Of a stretch of 19,758 nucleotides of DNA, positions 15,298-19,758 are shown piece by piece. Source of the stretch: Flammula alnicola (lineage: Eukaryota; Basidiomycota; Agaricomycetes; Agaricales; Strophariaceae). The position numbers were made by a program, and so were the translations under genes. The stretch covers positions 1 through 19,758 of the forward strand of contig JADNRV010000648.1 in NCBI GenBank assembly GCA_015499995.1. The letters are read 5' to 3'. Within the stretch, counting starts at the first letter, position 1; each line of letters begins with the position of its first letter. The notes under the pieces were generated by a model. The model made no database searches. It was not told the DNA's origin and saw only the letters and a program-made list of their open reading frames with translations.

Positions 15298-16437
15298 TCA
15301 TCCGACTCCGGCCTGGGGCCAATTGAACGCAAACGCACTAGGGTTGTCGCTCAAAAATTTCTCAAGACCCCATACTAGGTACGGGGCCCTGTGAGGTAGC
15401 ATCAAGAGCTTGGGGCACTTGAAAATATGTGCGCGAGTCTGTGGATATTTCCCGCACACGCACCCGAGAGCCAACGGGTCGTCGATTTTGAACCGCTCGT
15501 AGTACGAGCCGATCGGAGCATGATTCGTTATTACACGGCACATGCGGGCGAACAACTGAGAGTTGCGGCCGCCCACTTCAAGCCACGGCCCACCGCGAAC
15601 GGGGGTCGGACGGAGAGGATTACCCTTTAGATCCTCTAACTCCAAGAAGTTGGAGCCAAGTAAATTGGGAACCTCGTCGACCTCTGTCGACCAGGCATCC
15701 CGCGCTACAGTGTCGGCTTTATTCTTGAGCCAGGCGATAGATAGAGGGGTATTCGGTGTAACAGGTACACCGGGAAACCCCAGGACAAGGTCGTGAGCCT
15801 CTTGATGGATGTCCCACTCCATATCGGAGGGGGACTCTGCAAAAACGACTTTACGGTTACCACCACCCTGGAACCATCGTTCAAGTGTCCGACAAACGAT
15901 CAGAGATGAGCCCTGATGAGAGTGCGGGGAAGGATCAACGGCCATTCGAGCAGCATGCATCGAATCCGTGAAAATGACTATTCTGGTGACGTCTCCGAAT
16001 GCTACCATTGCGGAGATGGCCACCGAGATGGCATCGAGCTCAGCGTCAGTGCTTATTGCCCGTCCGGAAGAGTGGCATCTGGCCAAGACCAGCGCACCCT
16101 GCCGTTTGATAACAATGCCGTTGGCGGCCTGCCAGGGCCCCGGAGGGACCGAGCCGTCGACACCAGCATATGCGGTACCTGGCTCATCGTCACACTTTTC
16201 GATGAGTTTGTCCAGTATGATTTTCCACGCAGCATCAGGGTCTTCGGCCCTGCTGATACGGGGTTTAGCCATCCATGTAAACCGGCTCGCATGCCGGTCC
16301 ATAAGACGATATCCAGGCCTGGCGTCTGGAGCAAAAGGCTCCAGTTCTTCCAGACTAGCGGGGTGGAACAATGCATTGCCCACAAGTCCGCCGCGCAACT
16401 TTTCTCGTTGGCGCTCGGTAAAGTTCGCGATCGCCAT
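15298..16437 (-). pseudogene. LINE C ORF2, RNase H domain and C-terminal zinc finger
   Basis: This 379-codon frame is the C-terminal third of ORF2. RNase H acidic residues are present: Asp94 (AGVDGS), Glu133 (DAELDAI), Asp158 (FTDSMHAA) and Asp242 (NKADTVARD). A terminal C-x-C-x8-H-x3-C finger uses Cys326, Cys328, His337 and Cys341. RNase H removes the RNA strand after first-strand synthesis; the finger is typical of LINE ORF2 ends. The ATG at 16437 is only the first Met after a frame break; the real reading frame comes from upstream (about 16437-16733 in another frame). LINE A and E carry parts of the same domain. Confidence 0.88.
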
Positions 16438-16943
16438 CTTGTGAGGGGTGGCTTTCTTAAGTAAGGCCCAGCCATAAATGACCGAACCGGGTGTGTATCA
16501 GACAAGAGAGAAATCCGAGCAACTGCCCGAGAGTTCAACCTGTCCAAAAGCAAGGGCATAGGCAGAAGGCCGGCAAGGGCCTCGACGCCATGCGAGGGAG
16601 AAGTGCGGAAGCACCCAGTAATCCAAAGCCCAGCCTTACGCTGAACGTTGGTAAGTTGCGCAATAAGCCCCTTGTTCCAGGCCTTGCGGAATACCACATG
16701 CGGTAACCATAAGTAATTATGGGCACAACACACGTGCGGTAGAGGAGGCGCTTGAGATGCGGCGGAAGCCCTCTGGTAGAAGACCCAAGCATTCTCATCG
16801 ATACGACCGATGTGAATCCTTTGGTGGAATAGTATCTCACATGCTCCTTGAAAGTGAGCTTGCGATCAAAGTAAAACCCAAGATATCGCCAGAACGGCTT
16901 AGGCTTGAGCCATTTGCCTGCAGTGTAGGGTTCTTCACCCAAA
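16438..16943 (-). pseudogene. LINE C ORF2, connection between RT and RNase H (frameshifted)
   Basis: Two overlapping frames cover the RT thumb/connection. 16942 down to about 16700 reads KPFWRYLGFYFDRKLTFKEH, the usual block after the RT active site, then LYRTCVVPIITYG. From about 16733 another frame reads AWNKGLIAQLTNVQRKAGLW and TGCFRTSPSHGVEALAGLLP, both standard for this LINE group. At least two frameshifts lie within this stretch. Confidence 0.8.
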
Positions 16944-18284
16944 TCAATGCAGGGTTATAAACTGAGCCGTGTTGTCGAAGTGAAAAATCTCCGACTTCGC
17001 GTGCTCCAGAGCGAGAGCGAACTTGGTAAAGAGCTCAAATATAATCTTGTAAGCCTTATGAAGGTTTACAACATTGGGATCGAGTCCGGTCTCCTGAGAA
17101 ATCAGGGTGCCATCGTCAACATATGACAGAAGGTCAACCGCAAGATGAATCTCACGGCACCTCTTGTAGAAAAGACGCATGATAGGCGCCAAGTAAATAG
17201 CCGACAAGACAGGGGACAGGGCAGAGCCCTGTCCCACGCCCACATCTGCCTGCAGAGGGTCTGACAGGAAGGAATTCCACGCATAACGCGTCTTCCTCTC
17301 TACCAGATAAGAACTGAAAAACCTGACCACCAGCGGTGGAAAGCCAAGCTTCCGGAGAATGATCACGAGAACCTCGTGATTAAGAGAAGGAAAGAACTGA
17401 GCAAGGTCAAAGGCAAGGACGCTAGTCCTCAACCCTCTAGCCCACCCAGCCCTCACCATGTGTGTCAAAAACAGACCCGCGTCCTCGGTGGAGCGTCCCC
17501 TAACGCCTCCAACCTGATTCGGGTGAAATATATCCTGTCCGACAGCATCGAACTGGATGCAATTCAAGATCATTTTCTCGATGAGTTTCCCCACAGTGTT
17601 CAGAAGCACAATAGGCCTGAACGCCTTGGGGGTGGAGTACGAGGGCTTGCCGGGTTTGGGGATGATAACCGACATAGATTCCTTAAAGGGAGACGGCCAA
17701 TGACCCACACGCATGCAGGCATTAGCAATCGAGATAAGGACCTCCACAGAGTGGGGGTCCCGACGTACAATCTTCTTCAGGTGGGACCAATTGACATGAT
17801 CCGGACCCGGAGAAGAAAGACCGGAACACGCAGAAAGAGCTTCCGTGAGTTCCAGCGGGGAAAAGGGAGCCCATTCCCGAACAGGAAGTTGCGGGATGGA
17901 CTCCAAGAGAGCAGCATCGTATGTTCTATCCGACGCTGAATTGTACGTGCCATGTAGGGCATCCCACAGGGCAGGCAAATCATTGCAAGGCTCTCCACGG
18001 TACTGGATAGCCTCACTGGGAGGGAGCTTCCGTTGTTGGACCCAATTCATAAGGTCCCACGGTCGCTTATTAGTACCCGCGATCTCTCCAATGCGATCAT
18101 CGAAGAAAACATGTTTCGTTTCCCGGACTAACTTCCGAAAGGATTTCCAATTCTCGGGGGAGCGATCCCCACGAAATTTGAGCAGGGCGTCAGAGCATTC
18201 CTGGGTCCACCAGGGCTTCGAGCGCTTAGTAATAGAGGTCTCTTTAGCATGGGCAGACCACGCCTCTGAGAAAATCTGCGCCAC
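16944..18284 (-). pseudogene. LINE C ORF2, reverse transcriptase domain
   Basis: The 446-codon frame holds the RT domain with all key blocks: SSPGPDHVNWSHLKK (158-171), SVIIPKPGKPSYSTPKAFRP (205-224), VLAFDLAQFFPSLNH (289-303, first catalytic Asp at 293), VGVGQGSALSPVLSAIYLAP (348-367) and YVDDG (388-392, catalytic Asp pair). It copies the element RNA at a nicked target. The ATG at 18284 follows a frame break from the endonuclease part, and a stop after FITLH marks the next break. The stretch from PWWTQECSDAL onward overlaps the end of LINE B ORF2. Confidence 0.9.
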
Positions 18285-19164
18285 TCTTGAGCCGCAGTAT
18301 CAATCTGATCCTCGGTAATCAGCGGGGCTTCTGGGTCTATAGCCGCAAGTTCCGAAGTGATAGATTTAACGAAGGCCTCAACAGACTCCATAGGAAGAGA
18401 CATCCGAACCGCCCCGTCAGGGGCGGGAAGGATGTCCAGTGTAGTATAAATCGGAATGTGATCCGACTTAAGCTGGATGTCCGGGCATCGGACTGTAGAA
18501 CCGTTCACCACCTGATCGGGGGAACAAAGGCCAGATCAATCACCGTGCTTCGTTTGGTGCGATCTCTCGGAATGTGTGTGGGCCCAGGATTGCCGAAGGC
18601 GGCAAGCTCGAGCCCAATGATAACCGCAGATTGCTGCAGCGATAAGGCACATCCCTCCCGAGCGGAACCGGGGTCCCAATCTGGAGAGTGCGCGTTGAAA
18701 TCTCCCATCATCAAATGACAGCGGGGAAGATCTCGATCGTGATCACGGAGCCAGTTAATAGCCCCATGGTCGGAATCTGAATACACGTTCAGAAGGTAGA
18801 AGGAACTCTCACCCGCTGAGAGCGAGAGTACCATGATGTCGGGATGATCAATAATATCCCTTCGTTGAGCCGGGCGATATCGGGCCAGCCTAGTCGAAAC
18901 ATAGGTCATGACCCGAGGTCGCTCGTCAGGGGTGGTGGGGCGCACCATGGCCAACCAATCTGGGTGGTTGGGCGCGCCGACTACATCTTCACCCTTCCTG
19001 CTCTTCGCAGACGGGGCGGTTCTTATGTGCCTCCATGGAGGCTCTTGGATAAATAACACGTCGTATATATTTGTACAGGTGCTAAGGATTACATCGAGGG
19101 ACATCCCGTCCCTCGCCACATTCCAACTCAAAACCCGTATCTCATCAAGCAGTTGTGCCTGCAT
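18285..19164 (-). pseudogene. LINE C ORF2, endonuclease domain (frameshifted)
   Basis: The ATG at 19164, overlapping the ORF1 stop as TAATG, opens MQAQLLDEIRVLSWNVARDG. It continues with FIQEPPW, LNVYSDSDHGAINW, GDFNAHSPDW and STVIDLAFVPP, then a frameshift near 18510. The next frame gives NGSTVRCPDIQLKSDHIPIY, supplying the last catalytic Asp-His, before another shift near 18290. All catalytic residues are recognisable, but the protein is broken. It is close in sequence to LINE B throughout. Confidence 0.85.
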
Positions 19165-19758
19165 TAAGCTACGTTCTGTGAGTAGAGTGCACGACGTTGA
19201 TTCCAATAATCACGTACCTGGGCATATTTGGCATCGATCCACTCGCGATCGTACCGGTTGTGCCAGAAATGACACTTTCTGTCGTAAGGTTTATGCGCGC
19301 CCTTACAATTAGGGCAGCGCGGGCATGAGGGCAGTCACCCCACGGGGGTAAGGTGGGACAGGTGGAGTTGCCTTTGGATTTCCCTTGCAACACGAAGCGG
19401 CAATACGATGTACTCCTCCTCGTGTGGCCCGGAGCAATGAGCGCAGCGGGGCTGGGGAGCCCTGCAAACGTTAGATGGATGGCCCCACCTCCAGCATCTA
19501 TGCAGAGAGGGACGCCGGGGCTGGCACGCCGCAAGAATGCGGTAAGCCTGCCACGGAACATGAAGGTCTTGTTGATAAGAGCCTTCGCGGCGGGCTCCCG
19601 ACTGAGAGTCCCAGATATTGAATGAACGCCACACAAGTGGTGCTCGCGGGGAGTTGCGCTTAATCCGAGGCTCGGATTTGAAAGGCGCGAAGACGGAAGT
19701 GGAGAGGCAAGAATTGCCATCTTCACCTTCGGCCCTGTGGTGAGGGTCTTACTGGCGA
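19164..19758 (-). pseudogene. LINE C ORF1, C-terminal part (frameshifted, partial)
   Basis: From the window edge the frame opens at VKMAILASPLP, matching LINE B (VKMAMLASPLS). It then shifts repeatedly: ALINKTFMFRGR is in one frame and RCWRWGHPSNVCRAPQPRCA with HCSGPHEEEY in another. A third frame ends the protein (KYAQVRDYWNQRRALYSQNV) at the TAA of the TAATG overlap. The zinc-knuckle cysteines and histidines are still visible across frames. The N-terminus lies outside the window. Confidence 0.8.

Larger units (their letters stand above)
14779..19758 (-). mobile_element. LINE copy C, nearly complete, runs off the window
   Basis: Reading right to left this copy holds ORF1 (from before 19758 to 19164), ORF2 (19164 to 15298), a 3' UTR of about 500 bp and a poly(A) of 23 (14779-14801). 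The domain order APE endonuclease, RT, RNase H, CCHC is that of fungal Tad1-like and I-like LINEs. The clade is inferred from domain order and motifs, not from a tree. At least five frame breaks in ORF2 and more in ORF1 mean the copy is dead. Confidence 0.88.

Overview
The window looks like a transposon graveyard from a eukaryotic, probably fungal (basidiomycete-like), genome. The reasons are RNase H-bearing LINEs of the fungal Tad1-like type, a Copia polyprotein of fungal character, tRNA-derived SINE-like elements, and one intron-like stretch of about 60 bp with a TACTAAC branch site. The taxon is an inference. I see no intact host housekeeping gene; nearly every base can be assigned to a mobile element or its debris.

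Layout. 1-678: the 5' end of a Copia element on the minus strand (start of gag plus leader/LTR-like sequence). 679-862: the 3' end of LINE copy A (minus). About 863-6771: a very large inverted-repeat element that splits LINE A. Its arms (about 1.95 kb each) carry long terminal repeats with internal tandem repeats, then an array of CAG/CTG hairpin units, and face each other across a central segment of about 1 kb. The right arm is itself interrupted by a 957-bp hAT-like element (5039-5995) with an 8-bp target duplication; the left arm preserves the empty site. 6771-7803: the RT/RNase H part of LINE A (minus), with an internal deletion. 7801-10656: a Copia pol fragment (integrase, linker, start of RT; plus), split by a 1.1-kb tRNA-derived SINE-like element (8382-9480) with a perfect 14-bp target duplication and a poly(A) tail. 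10657-11127: LINE fragment E (plus). 11128-14209: the 5' half of LINE B (5' UTR, ORF1, and ORF2 endonuclease; plus), whose ORF1 is split by a second long SINE-like element (about 11415-12530). 14210-14778: the 3' end of LINE D (minus). 14779-19758: LINE C (minus), nearly complete but with several frame breaks, running off the right edge.

How they relate. The LINEs encode ORF1 (three zinc knuckles) and ORF2 (APE endonuclease, RT with YVDD, RNase H, C-terminal CCHC). ORF1 and ORF2 overlap as TAATG in both copies where the junction is visible, which suggests termination-reinitiation. The two long SINE-like elements share a tRNA-type head and a 3' module. Both end in a strong GC hairpin followed by a tail resembling the LINE 3' end, so they look like passengers of this LINE family. 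Insertion order by nesting: Copia first, then SINE1, LINE A and LINE E; LINE B into E; SINE2 and LINE D into B; LINE C next to or into D; the inverted-repeat element into LINE A, and the hAT-like element into that.
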